NCBI GenBank assembly: GCA_903929895.1
Contig: CAIYWM010000530.1
Span: 1 to 11,446, forward strand
Origin: an uncultured Alphaproteobacteria bacterium
GTDB lineage: Bacteria > Pseudomonadota > Alphaproteobacteria > Reyranellales > Reyranellaceae
Length of the DNA: 11,446 bases
Direction: 5' to 3'
Below are positions 1-6,497 of the stretch, one piece after another. The notes under the pieces were generated by a model. The model was not told the origin of the DNA and did no database searches. It saw only the letters and a program-made list of their open reading frames with translations. Both the position numbers and the translations under genes were made by a program. Every line of letters begins with the position of its first letter. Position 1 is the first letter of the stretch.

Positions 1-804
1 GCCGCGCGCCTTCTCGAGCAGCGGCAGGAAGTCGTTGGGCGGGGCCTCGTAGAAATCGATCTCGCCGTTGACCAGGGCCGACATCGCCGTCTGCGGATCG
101 GAGATCCACACGAGTTCGATCCGGTCGACGCCCGGGATCTTGGCGCCGGCGAAGGAAGACGGCGCCTCGGTGCGCGGCTGATAGTCCTTGTTCTTGAGAT
201 AGACCGCCTTGCTGCCCGGCACCCACTGGTCCTTGGCGAAGACATAGGGGCCGGACCCCACCGCCTCTTTCACCTGCTGCTGCGGATCGGTCAGCGCATC
301 CTTCTCGCGCATGATGGCGGGGATCGAGCTGCTGGTCTTGCCCAGCGATTCGAGCACCATGCCATAGGGCGCTTTCAGCACCATGGTGAAGGTCTTGTCG
401 TCGACCGGCTCCATCTTCGTCACGAAGCCCATCAGGCGCTGGCCGACGCCGTCCTTGGCACCCCACCGCTTCAGCGAGGCGATGACGTCCTTGGTCGTGA
501 CGGGGGAGCCGTCGTGGAACTTGAGCCCGTCGCGCAGGGTGAAGGTGTAGGTGAGCTTGTCGGGACTGACTTCGTACTTGCCGACCATCTGGGGATGCGG
601 CTTCTGATCGGCGTCGTTGCCGAACAGCGTGTCGTAGATCAGCGCCCCGTGAATGTTGGCGATCGTCTGCGTCGTCCAGACCGGATCGATGACGCGCACG
701 TCGGCGTGCATCACGGCCTTGAGGACCTTCTCCTGTGCCTGTGCCTGGACGGCAGCGAATGGCAGCGCCAGCGCGAGCGCGCCCGCGAAGACTCGGTTGA
801 ACAT
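1..804 (-). CDS. ABC transporter substrate-binding protein, family 5 (peptide type), N-terminal part
   Basis: Periplasmic solute receptor of a dipeptide/oligopeptide/nickel-type ABC importer, cut by the left edge after 268 codons. Such proteins usually have about 500-540 residues, so roughly half is present. Residues 1-23 form a Sec signal peptide (MFNR, then an Ala/Leu core, ending near AQA-Q). The mature part shows family hallmarks: an LIYDTLF segment near residue 56, the LRDGLKFHDGSPVTTKDV signature at about 90-107, and later a VGSGPYVF segment. The start ATG (804-802) is chosen because AAGGGAG lies 8 bases upstream and the signal peptide begins there. It is the third gene of a minus-strand operon after the PuuE-like and M81 genes, 63 bases behind the latter. 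Permease and ATPase genes would be expected beyond the left edge. The ligand cannot be read from sequence; the M81 neighbour suggests a peptide or amide. Family assignment is firm, substrate is not. Confidence 0.93.
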   Translation of the reverse strand, partial: MFNRVFAGALALALPFAAVQAQAQEKVLKAVMHADVRVIDPVWTTQTIANIHGALIYDTLFGNDADQKPHPQMVGKYEVSPDKLTYTFTLRDGLKFHDGSPVTTKDVIASLKRWGAKDGVGQRLMGFVTKMEPVDDKTFTMVLKAPYGMVLESLGKTSSSIPAIMREKDALTDPQQQVKEAVGSGPYVFAKDQWVPGSKAVYLKNKDYQPRTEAPSSFAGAKIPGVDRIELVWISDPQTAMSALVNGEIDFYEAPPNDFLPLLEKARG

Positions 805-812
805 TCTGAACA

Positions 813-819
813 CTCCCTT
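813..819 (-). promoter_or_regulatory. Ribosome binding site of the family 5 binding-protein gene
   Basis: On the minus strand this reads AAGGGAG, 8 bases before the ATG at 804-802. It supports independent translation initiation of the third operon gene. Confidence 0.6.
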
Positions 820-838
820 ACTCCCCGCAGAGAGTATG

Positions 839-858
839 CAAAGCAGTGCTTCGCTTTG
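839..858. repeat. Small intercistronic inverted repeat (CAAAGC / GCTTTG)
   Basis: Six perfectly complementary bases at 839-844 (CAAAGC) and 853-858 (GCTTTG) flank an 8-base loop, in the 63-base gap between the M81 gene and the downstream binding-protein gene. In the minus-strand mRNA it would be a short hairpin about 20 bases before the ribosome binding site. It lacks a U-tract and is weak for a terminator. It might modestly affect mRNA stability or relative expression, or be chance. Confidence 0.3.
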
Positions 859-867
859 TCCAGCGCG

Positions 868-2340
868 CTAGAAAATCAAACCCCGCGGCGCGGCGCCTTC
901 ATCGAGCGGCCAGATCGGACGCTCAACCTTCGTGTAGGGGACCTTGCGGTGGTCGCGCGGCAGCGGGCCGCTCGATTCGACGTAGATCACCTTCTTTGCG
1001 ATCGGCCCGTAGGCCGCCATGAAATGGTTCGTCGATTTCACGACCACGATCTTCCGCTGAGTCGGGTCGATCCCGACATTGGTGAAGAGTTCGAGTCCGG
1101 TCGCCTGTGTGCGCTTGGCGTTCAGGACGACCTCGACCCCGCCGATGCGCACCGCCGCGCAGTCGCCCACCGGCACCTGCGTCGGCCCGAATCTCTGCCA
1201 GCCGTCGCGCTTCAGGCCGATGATCTCGACCTCCGCATCGACCGGCTGGCCGGAACTCGGCGCGATCTTGCCGCCGAACCGGAGACCGATCCGGGCCCCG
1301 AGGCCGGCGTCGAAGCAGATGCGGACGGCGATCGGGTCCCAGATCGGGCCAAGGCAGGCGCTCTCGACGTTCTTCTCGATCAAGTGCTTCAGGATGTCGG
1401 TATTGTCCGACGGGGCGCCACCGCCGGCATTGTCTGCCGGATCAGCGATCACGACCGGCAGGTCGTTGAAGGCCACGCCCTCGCTGATGCCCGCAGCGAT
1501 GCCAAGGGCCTGCGGTGCCGTCTTGCCGCGCAGACCCACGAGCTCCTCGCCCAGCTGCGTCGCCAGTGCATCGGCCTTCTTCTTGTCGCCGTCGGCGATC
1601 ACCAGCACGCGCGTGCCGATCTCGGGCACGTCGCCATAGGGGAAACAGTGTGCGATCGATACGGACAGGATCCCGTCCTTGCCTTCCATCGCCATCAGGC
1701 GGTCGACGATGCCGCGCATCGGCTGGATCGTCGTGGGATAGCTCTGGATCTGGCGGCAGTCGTAGACCGACATCACGGGCTTCACCTTGCCGCGCAAGGT
1801 GGCCAGAACGAGGTCGAGCACGTCCTCCGCCCGCTCGACGACGTCGGTGTGGGGAAATTCCTTATAGAGAACGATGATGTCGGCGTTGGAGACGCGCTTC
1901 AACGTCAGATGGCAGTGCGGGTCGAGTTCGACGCCGATCACGCATTTCGGCCCCGCGAGAGCGCGGCACCGCTCGATGATGTCGCCTTCGACGTCGTCGT
2001 AACCATGCGCCACCATCGCGCCGTGCAGCCCGAGCAGCAGACCGTCGACCGGCAGCGCCGCCGCAAGCTGCCCCAGGATCTCGTCGCGCATGGTCTCGTA
2101 GTCGGCGCGGTTGGTCGTGCCGGCGGGGCTGGCAGCAAAGCAGCTCCCCTCGACCAGTTCGAAGCCTTCGGCCTCGGCGCGGGACCGCGCGACGAACAGC
2201 GGCGCGGTGCACATGCGCGGCGCATCGGCCGGATGCTCGCCCGGCCGGAAGAACACCGACTCGCGATAGTTCTCCAGACTGGTCGGCAGGGGAGAAAAGG
2301 TGTTGGTCTCGGTCGCCAACGTGGCAGTGAACAGACGCAT
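868..2340 (-). CDS. M81 family metallopeptidase (MlrC-like)
   Basis: A 490-residue protein of the microcystinase C (MlrC)/M81 family: zinc-dependent hydrolases named for cleaving linearised microcystin, though most members have unknown substrates. The N-terminus (MRLFTATLATETNTFSP) is the classic family opening. Putative metal ligands are D140 and H142 in a LDPHCH segment and H164 in EFPHTD; LHGAMV (H106) is also characteristic. The N-terminal catalytic domain covers about 1-290 and the MlrC C-terminal domain about 300-480, including ADPADNAGGGAPSD near 300. Length is normal and there is no signal peptide, so it is probably cytoplasmic. The start is fixed by the conserved opening and by AGGAG 4 bases upstream, which overlaps the stop codon of the preceding gene. 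Co-transcription with a peptide-type binding protein suggests hydrolysis of an imported amide or peptide. Family is near certain; substrate is unknown. Confidence 0.93.
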   Translation of the reverse strand: MRLFTATLATETNTFSPLPTSLENYRESVFFRPGEHPADAPRMCTAPLFVARSRAEAEGFELVEGSCFAASPAGTTNRADYETMRDEILGQLAAALPVDGLLLGLHGAMVAHGYDDVEGDIIERCRALAGPKCVIGVELDPHCHLTLKRVSNADIIVLYKEFPHTDVVERAEDVLDLVLATLRGKVKPVMSVYDCRQIQSYPTTIQPMRGIVDRLMAMEGKDGILSVSIAHCFPYGDVPEIGTRVLVIADGDKKKADALATQLGEELVGLRGKTAPQALGIAAGISEGVAFNDLPVVIADPADNAGGGAPSDNTDILKHLIEKNVESACLGPIWDPIAVRICFDAGLGARIGLRFGGKIAPSSGQPVDAEVEIIGLKRDGWQRFGPTQVPVGDCAAVRIGGVEVVLNAKRTQATGLELFTNVGIDPTQRKIVVVKSTNHFMAAYGPIAKKVIYVESSGPLPRDHRKVPYTKVERPIWPLDEGAAPRGLIF

Positions 2341-2344
2341 GGGG

Positions 2345-2350
2345 CTCCTA
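2345..2350 (-). promoter_or_regulatory. Overlapping stop codon and ribosome binding site
   Basis: The minus strand reads TAGGAG followed by CCCC and ATG. TAG (2350-2348) ends the PuuE-like gene, and its last two bases open the AGGAG that serves the M81 gene. This indicates translational coupling of the two genes. The 4-base spacing is short. Confidence 0.6.
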
Positions 2351-3238
2351 CGGGACGATACCGGCGGGAAGGGACTGGCAATGCCGGGCGATGGCGCCCG
2401 GCGTCGTCAGCCAGATCCGGTCGCGATGTTTCGCGATGTGACGCAGCGCGCGCTTGAGATGCCGCAGCCGGTGCGGCTGGCCCACCAGATAGGCATGCAA
2501 GGCCACGCCCATCACCAGCGGCCGCTCCTGCGACAGCTCGAGCATCTCATCGAACTGGTCGACGATGATGTCGGCGAAAGCGTCACCACCGATCTTGCGG
2601 CCGGCGATCTGCGGAATGTCGTTCACTTCCTGGGGATAGGGCACGGCGAGAATGCGCCTGTCGCCACGGCAACGGAACCAGATGGGCTGGTCGTCCATGC
2701 ACCAGTCCAGCAGGTAACGATAGCCGCCTTCGGCCAGCAGGTCGGGCGTGACGTGGCTGTGGGAGATCCACGGCCCCAGCCAGCCTTCAGGCGGACGTCC
2801 CTCCGCTTCCGCGAGGCGCGACGTCGCTTCGGCGATCAAGGCCCGCTCGTCCGCCTCGCCGAGCACGCCCTGACGTTCGGCGTTGGTCCGGCCATGGCCC
2901 ACGATCTCGTCGCCGCGCGCCCGGCAGGCGGCGACCAGCTCCGGCGCGTAGTCATACATCGCACTGTTGACCAGGGCCGCCATCGGCAGCCGCAGGGCGT
3001 CGAAGGCGTCAAGCATGTACCAGGCGCCAACGCGATTGCCATAATCGCGCCATGCATAGTTGAGAATGTCGGGATGTGGACCACCCGGTGCGAGTTCCGC
3101 CCCAAGCCCCTCGCCGTAGGAAAAATGCTCGAGATTGAGCGCAAAGTAGACGGCGAGACGTCGGCCAGCCGGCCAGCTGTAGTCGGCGCGGCCCCGCAGG
3201 GGGACGTAGTCGTAACGGTCGTGCGTTCTCAGTTCCAT
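2348..3238 (-). CDS. Polysaccharide deacetylase family protein, PuuE/allantoinase-like
   Basis: A 296-residue NodB/CE4-fold protein of the PuuE-like branch, whose characterised members include the metal-independent allantoinase PuuE. Visible family segments are a HDRYDYVPL start, RLAVYFALNLEHF (about 27-39), EIVGHGRTN (H115), GWLGPWISHSHVTPDLLAEGGYRYLLDW (about 152-179, quoted in part: GWLGPWISHSHV) and a C-terminal LHAYLVGQPHR (about 247-257). The Asp-Asp metal motif of true CE4 deacetylases is absent: NLE stands where FDD would be expected. This argues against ordinary chitin or peptidoglycan deacetylation and for an amide/ureide hydrolase. No signal peptide is seen, so it is likely cytoplasmic. 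The ATG at 3238 gives the typical family N-terminus, but its ribosome binding site is weak. It is the first gene of the minus-strand operon, directly coupled to the M81 gene. Substrate unknown. Confidence 0.88.
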   Translation of the reverse strand: MELRTHDRYDYVPLRGRADYSWPAGRRLAVYFALNLEHFSYGEGLGAELAPGGPHPDILNYAWRDYGNRVGAWYMLDAFDALRLPMAALVNSAMYDYAPELVAACRARGDEIVGHGRTNAERQGVLGEADERALIAEATSRLAEAEGRPPEGWLGPWISHSHVTPDLLAEGGYRYLLDWCMDDQPIWFRCRGDRRILAVPYPQEVNDIPQIAGRKIGGDAFADIIVDQFDEMLELSQERPLVMGVALHAYLVGQPHRLRHLKRALRHIAKHRDRIWLTTPGAIARHCQSLPAGIVP

Positions 3239-3283
3239 CCCGACAAACTAACGTCGCAAGCCACGAAGGGCTACGGTCGAACC
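3239..3283. promoter_or_regulatory. Compact divergent intergenic region
   Basis: Only 45 bases separate the start codons of the minus-strand operon and the plus-strand exported-protein gene. No convincing -35/-10 pair is visible in either direction. Promoters must therefore overlap, lie partly inside the coding ends, or (for the plus gene) sit within the start of the PuuE-like gene. A GAAGGG at 3265-3270 is 13 bases before the plus-strand ATG, a poor but possible ribosome binding site. Confidence 0.4.
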
Positions 3284-4570
3284 ATGTTCAATCGCCTGAT
3301 GTCGGCGGCCGTTGCCGGCTGCCTGCTTCTCTTCGCCGGCTCCCCGGCCTTCGCCTACTACTCCAAGGACTCGTACGAAGCCGAAGTCAGCTTCGTCAGC
3401 ATGGTCGAGATCGCGGAGGACACCCCCGACTACATCCTCCTGCCCTCCTACATCAACCGGCAGCTCCTCTATCTCGCCGGCCCGCTGCAGGCGGCGCCGA
3501 GGAAGGCCGCCGTCAAGAACGATGCAAAGGTCGACATTCTCGGCAGGCAACGCGACGGCAAGACCGGCAAGCACTATGTCCGCTATCGCTACACCGGCAC
3601 GTTCGTTCTCGACAACGGACTGCAGGACGTCGTGAAGGTGCGCCTCCCCCTCAATCTCGACGAGGTGTGGGATCGATCGACCGACAAGTGCTTCAGCTGG
3701 GGCGAGAAGTACCGCATGGCCTACTTCTGGGCGCCGCTGAACAAGGGCTGCCCGTTGGTCGAAGGCGTCGACTACACCACGGCAGACGCCACGATCCTCG
3801 CCCGGCGGCCCAACACCGCCAATACCGCGCCGGCCTACGAGCGGCTGGCCAACGGCAACGGCGAGATCCGCGTCGTCCTGACCTTCGGCGCCGACGAGGA
3901 CAGGAACGGCAATATTTCGCCTGACAAGAACACGGACTACGACGCCGGCGACTACCGCGACATCCGCAAGTTCCTGGTAAGCCAGGGCTTCGCGGGCCGC
4001 ACCGTCCCGGTGGCCGAGCGCGAACGTGACTGCGGCAACACGAAGCCGCTGGCCGCCTCGCCCGGCCACGTCGAAGAATATGTCCGCACCGACGGCGCGC
4101 GCAGGATCGTCGTGCGGCTGTTCTGGGGTGTCACCAACATCGGCGAGGACAGCGTCGCCTTCTTCTGCATGGCGAAGGAAGCCGCGGAGCGGGGTTCCAT
4201 TTTCCTGTACGCCGGGCATTCCCGCGTCGGCCTGCTGGATCTCGCCTACATGGGCGAGCAGATCGGCGCGCCCATCAAGATGAACAAGGGCCAGTACCAG
4301 ATCTACGCCTTCTTCGGCTGCTCGAGCTACAGCTACTACAATCTCTCCTATTTCGCGGCCAAGGCCTCGCCCGCCGACCCGGAAGGCACGCGGAACGCCA
4401 ACATCATCACCAACGGCATCACCGGTTCATTCGGTTCGATGACGGACTTCACGACGAAGACGCTGAAGCCGATTTTCGAATGGTCGGCGCGCGGCACCCG
4501 GACGAGTTGGCAGCAGATCATGAACTCCTATTCGGAGCGTTTCCTGACCGGCGTGAATGGCGACCACTAG
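3284..4570 (+). CDS. Exported protein of unknown family with clan CD peptidase-like His and Cys motifs
   Basis: A 428-residue protein I cannot assign to a named family. Residues 1-24 form a clear Sec signal peptide (MFNRLM, hydrophobic core, cleavage after PAFA), so it is periplasmic or secreted; no later membrane segment is seen. The middle carries a calcium-loop-like stretch, DEDRNGNISPD (204-214), with EF-hand spacing except at position 12 (Lys). The C-terminal half alternates strands and helices: RIVVRLFWG (274-282), a helix, SIFLYAGHSRVG (H312), YQIYAFFGCSSYSYY (C346) and NIITNGITGS (373-382). A hydrophobic strand ending in His, then one ending in Cys, resembles the dyad of clan CD cysteine peptidases such as C25, but Ser follows His instead of the usual Gly. 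C136, C156, C250 and C295 could form disulfides. Start at 3284 is set by the signal peptide; the frame is open further upstream, but only as a shadow of the PuuE-like gene. It stands alone, divergent from the operon. Confidence 0.82.
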   Translation: MFNRLMSAAVAGCLLLFAGSPAFAYYSKDSYEAEVSFVSMVEIAEDTPDYILLPSYINRQLLYLAGPLQAAPRKAAVKNDAKVDILGRQRDGKTGKHYVRYRYTGTFVLDNGLQDVVKVRLPLNLDEVWDRSTDKCFSWGEKYRMAYFWAPLNKGCPLVEGVDYTTADATILARRPNTANTAPAYERLANGNGEIRVVLTFGADEDRNGNISPDKNTDYDAGDYRDIRKFLVSQGFAGRTVPVAERERDCGNTKPLAASPGHVEEYVRTDGARRIVVRLFWGVTNIGEDSVAFFCMAKEAAERGSIFLYAGHSRVGLLDLAYMGEQIGAPIKMNKGQYQIYAFFGCSSYSYYNLSYFAAKASPADPEGTRNANIITNGITGSFGSMTDFTTKTLKPIFEWSARGTRTSWQQIMNSYSERFLTGVNGDH

Positions 4571-4693
4571 CAGGCTGCACACCGGCAGGTGACGACTCCG
4601 CGCATCAGCAAGGCGTAGCGTCGGAAATGCATCTGGGCTAGGGTCGCACACTTAATGAAGAAGCCGCTGCCTCTCGGGGCTGCGGACGAACCG

Positions 4694-4698
4694 GGAGG
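4694..4698 (+). promoter_or_regulatory. Ribosome binding site that fixes a TTG start
   Basis: GGAGG inside GGGAGGAAG ends 9 bases before TTG at 4708. The first in-frame ATG lies at codon 44, inside the first membrane helix, so the TTG start is strongly preferred. Confidence 0.75.
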
Positions 4699-4707
4699 AA
4701 GAACGCG

Positions 4708-6471
4708 TTGACGGCGACGAGTGCTGCCGCTTTGCCTGCGTCCACGGAAGCCGCACCCGCGGCGCGCCGGTGGGCCGCGCCGCTCTGGGTCGGCGCGTTG
4801 CTGATCATCCTGACCTTCCTGGTGATCTATCCGCTGCTGATGCTGTTCTTCGGCGCCATCAGCGATTCCAACCCGGTGATCGACGGGTTCGGCAAGTTCA
4901 ATCCCTCTCTGACCCATTTCATTGCGGTGCTCGGCAATGAGAATGTTCGCCTGGCCTTCTTCAATGCGCTGGTCGCCTGCGGCGGCGGCACGATCCTGGC
5001 GGTCGTGATCGGGCTGGCCTTCTCCTGGATCGTCGTGCGCACCAACACGCCCTTCAAGGGGTTCATCGCGGCTGCCAGCATGATCCCGCTGTTCGTACCG
5101 CCGCTGGTCGCGGGCGTCGCCTGGAGCATCCTCGGCTCGCCTAAGACAGGCCTGCTGAACACTGCGCTCAAGTGGACCGGCATCGACTTCCGTTTCGACT
5201 TCTACTCGATGTCGGGCCTCATCCTGGTCTTCGGCTTCTACTACGCACCCTATGTCTACATGTTCACCGCCTCGGCGCTGCGGAACATGGATCCGAGCCT
5301 CGAGGAAGCCTCCGAAGTCGCCGGCGCCTCGGCCTTCACGACCCTGTTCACCGTCACCTTTCCGCTGATCGCACCGGCGATCCTGGCAGGGTCGCTGTTG
5401 TCCTTCGTGGTTATGCTCGGCATCTACGGTGTCCCGGCCGCGCTGGGGGCCCCCGCGAACATCAGCGTTCTCACGACCTACATCTTCAAGCTCACCGCCT
5501 GGGCCCCGCCGCTCTACAACACGGCCGCCGCCGTCGCGATCCTGCTGATGATGGTGACCGCCATCCTGGTCTGGGCGCAGCAGCGGGTGCTGTCGGGCCG
5601 CAGCTTCGCCACCGTCGCCGGCAAGGCCTTCCGCCCGCGCAGCCTGAACCTCGGTCCGTGGCGCTGGCTCACCTTCAGCCTCGCCCTCGTCTATCTCTTC
5701 GTCGTCGTCGTATTGCCCACGATCGCCCTGGTGATCGCTGCGTTCCGCAGGTTCTTGTTCTTCAAGGACTTCCAGGCCGTGTTCGACATGAAGGCCTATA
5801 GCTGGGTTCACTTCAATTCGATCTTCGACAATCCGCTGACCATGACGTCGATCTGGAACACCATGAAGGTCGGTGTGATCACCGCGGTCGTGGGTGGCGT
5901 CCTGGCCTTTGCGATCGGCTACACGATCAACCGCACGCAGGTTGCCGGGCGCAAGTCGATCGACCTGCTGTCGACCATCCCCGTCGCCATTCCCGGCCTG
6001 GTCGTCGGCGTCGCCTACCTGTGGGCCTGGATCGGCCTGCCGGGCGGCCTTTACGGCACGATCTGGATCCTGGCACTGGCCTTCGTGGCGCGCTTCATCC
6101 CCGACACGGTGAAGTCGCTCTCCACGTCGTTCATGCAGATCCACAAGGAGCTCGAGGAAGCCGCCTGGATCTGCGGGCGCGGCCTTCTCAGCACCATCGC
6201 CACCATCATGGTCCCGCTGGCCCGACCCGGCATCATCGCCTCGATGACGCTGCTCTTCGTGCTGGCGGTGCGAGAGTTGGGCTCGTCGCTGTTCCTCTAC
6301 ACCAGCGACACGACCGTAATGGCCGTGCTGCTGCTCGACTATTACGAGGGCGGAAACATCGGCAAGACCGCCGCCTTCAGCCTTGTGCAGACCGTGATCC
6401 TCGGGGTTCTTCTGGGTATCACCACCTGGCTTTCCCGCGGCTCGGCCGAGAGCACCGCCCGCGCGGGCTAA
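4708..6471 (+). CDS. ABC transporter permease, fused two-domain ferric iron/2-AEP type
   Basis: A 587-residue inner-membrane permease with two binding-protein-dependent transport domains in one chain, the FbpB/SfuB architecture. The first half has hydrophobic segments at about 25-50, 85-110, 117-142, 168-190, 218-250 and 270-290. The second half repeats the pattern at about 320-345, 383-405, 417-441, 450-465, 500-522 and 555-574. EAA loops that contact the ATPase are visible in both halves: LEEASEVAGASAF (about 198-210) and LEEAAWICGRG (about 482-492). It begins with TTG, supported by a strong GGGAGGAAG. It heads a three-gene operon: the binding-protein gene follows after 26 bases, then the ATPase gene. 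This order (permease, binding protein, ATPase) differs from the usual fbpABC order. The substrate could be ferric iron, a phosphonate or another small anion or chelate. Confidence 0.92.
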   Translation: MTATSAAALPASTEAAPAARRWAAPLWVGALLIILTFLVIYPLLMLFFGAISDSNPVIDGFGKFNPSLTHFIAVLGNENVRLAFFNALVACGGGTILAVVIGLAFSWIVVRTNTPFKGFIAAASMIPLFVPPLVAGVAWSILGSPKTGLLNTALKWTGIDFRFDFYSMSGLILVFGFYYAPYVYMFTASALRNMDPSLEEASEVAGASAFTTLFTVTFPLIAPAILAGSLLSFVVMLGIYGVPAALGAPANISVLTTYIFKLTAWAPPLYNTAAAVAILLMMVTAILVWAQQRVLSGRSFATVAGKAFRPRSLNLGPWRWLTFSLALVYLFVVVVLPTIALVIAAFRRFLFFKDFQAVFDMKAYSWVHFNSIFDNPLTMTSIWNTMKVGVITAVVGGVLAFAIGYTINRTQVAGRKSIDLLSTIPVAIPGLVVGVAYLWAWIGLPGGLYGTIWILALAFVARFIPDTVKSLSTSFMQIHKELEEAAWICGRGLLSTIATIMVPLARPGIIASMTLLFVLAVRELGSSLFLYTSDTTVMAVLLLDYYEGGNIGKTAAFSLVQTVILGVLLGITTWLSRGSAESTARAG

Positions 6472-6483
6472 CGACAGAACAAC

Positions 6484-6489
6484 AGGAGG
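6484..6489 (+). promoter_or_regulatory. Ribosome binding site choosing between two close ATG codons
   Basis: AGGAGG lies 2 bases before ATG 6492 and 8 bases before ATG 6498, in the same frame. The spacing favours 6498. Confidence 0.7.
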
Positions 6490-6497
6490 AAATGACA

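Noticed and set aside
514..2457. A 647-codon open frame on the plus strand across the M81 gene.
   Set aside because: It is antisense to a clear M81 gene, its product has no recognisable family and is rich in Arg/Asp/His low-complexity stretches. GC-rich third-position bias opens such frames by default.
2300..3283. An N-terminal extension that would make the orphan exported protein 756 residues long.
   Set aside because: The extension is antisense to the PuuE-like gene and would bury a clear signal peptide at 3284 in the middle of the protein.
4664..4685. Imperfect stem (CCGCTGCC / GGCTGCGG) in the 137-base gap before the permease gene.
   Set aside because: It contains a mismatch, has no U-tract, and sits next to the ribosome binding site. 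In GC-rich DNA such pairings are common, and I see no riboswitch or terminator architecture. No clear promoter was found in the same gap either.
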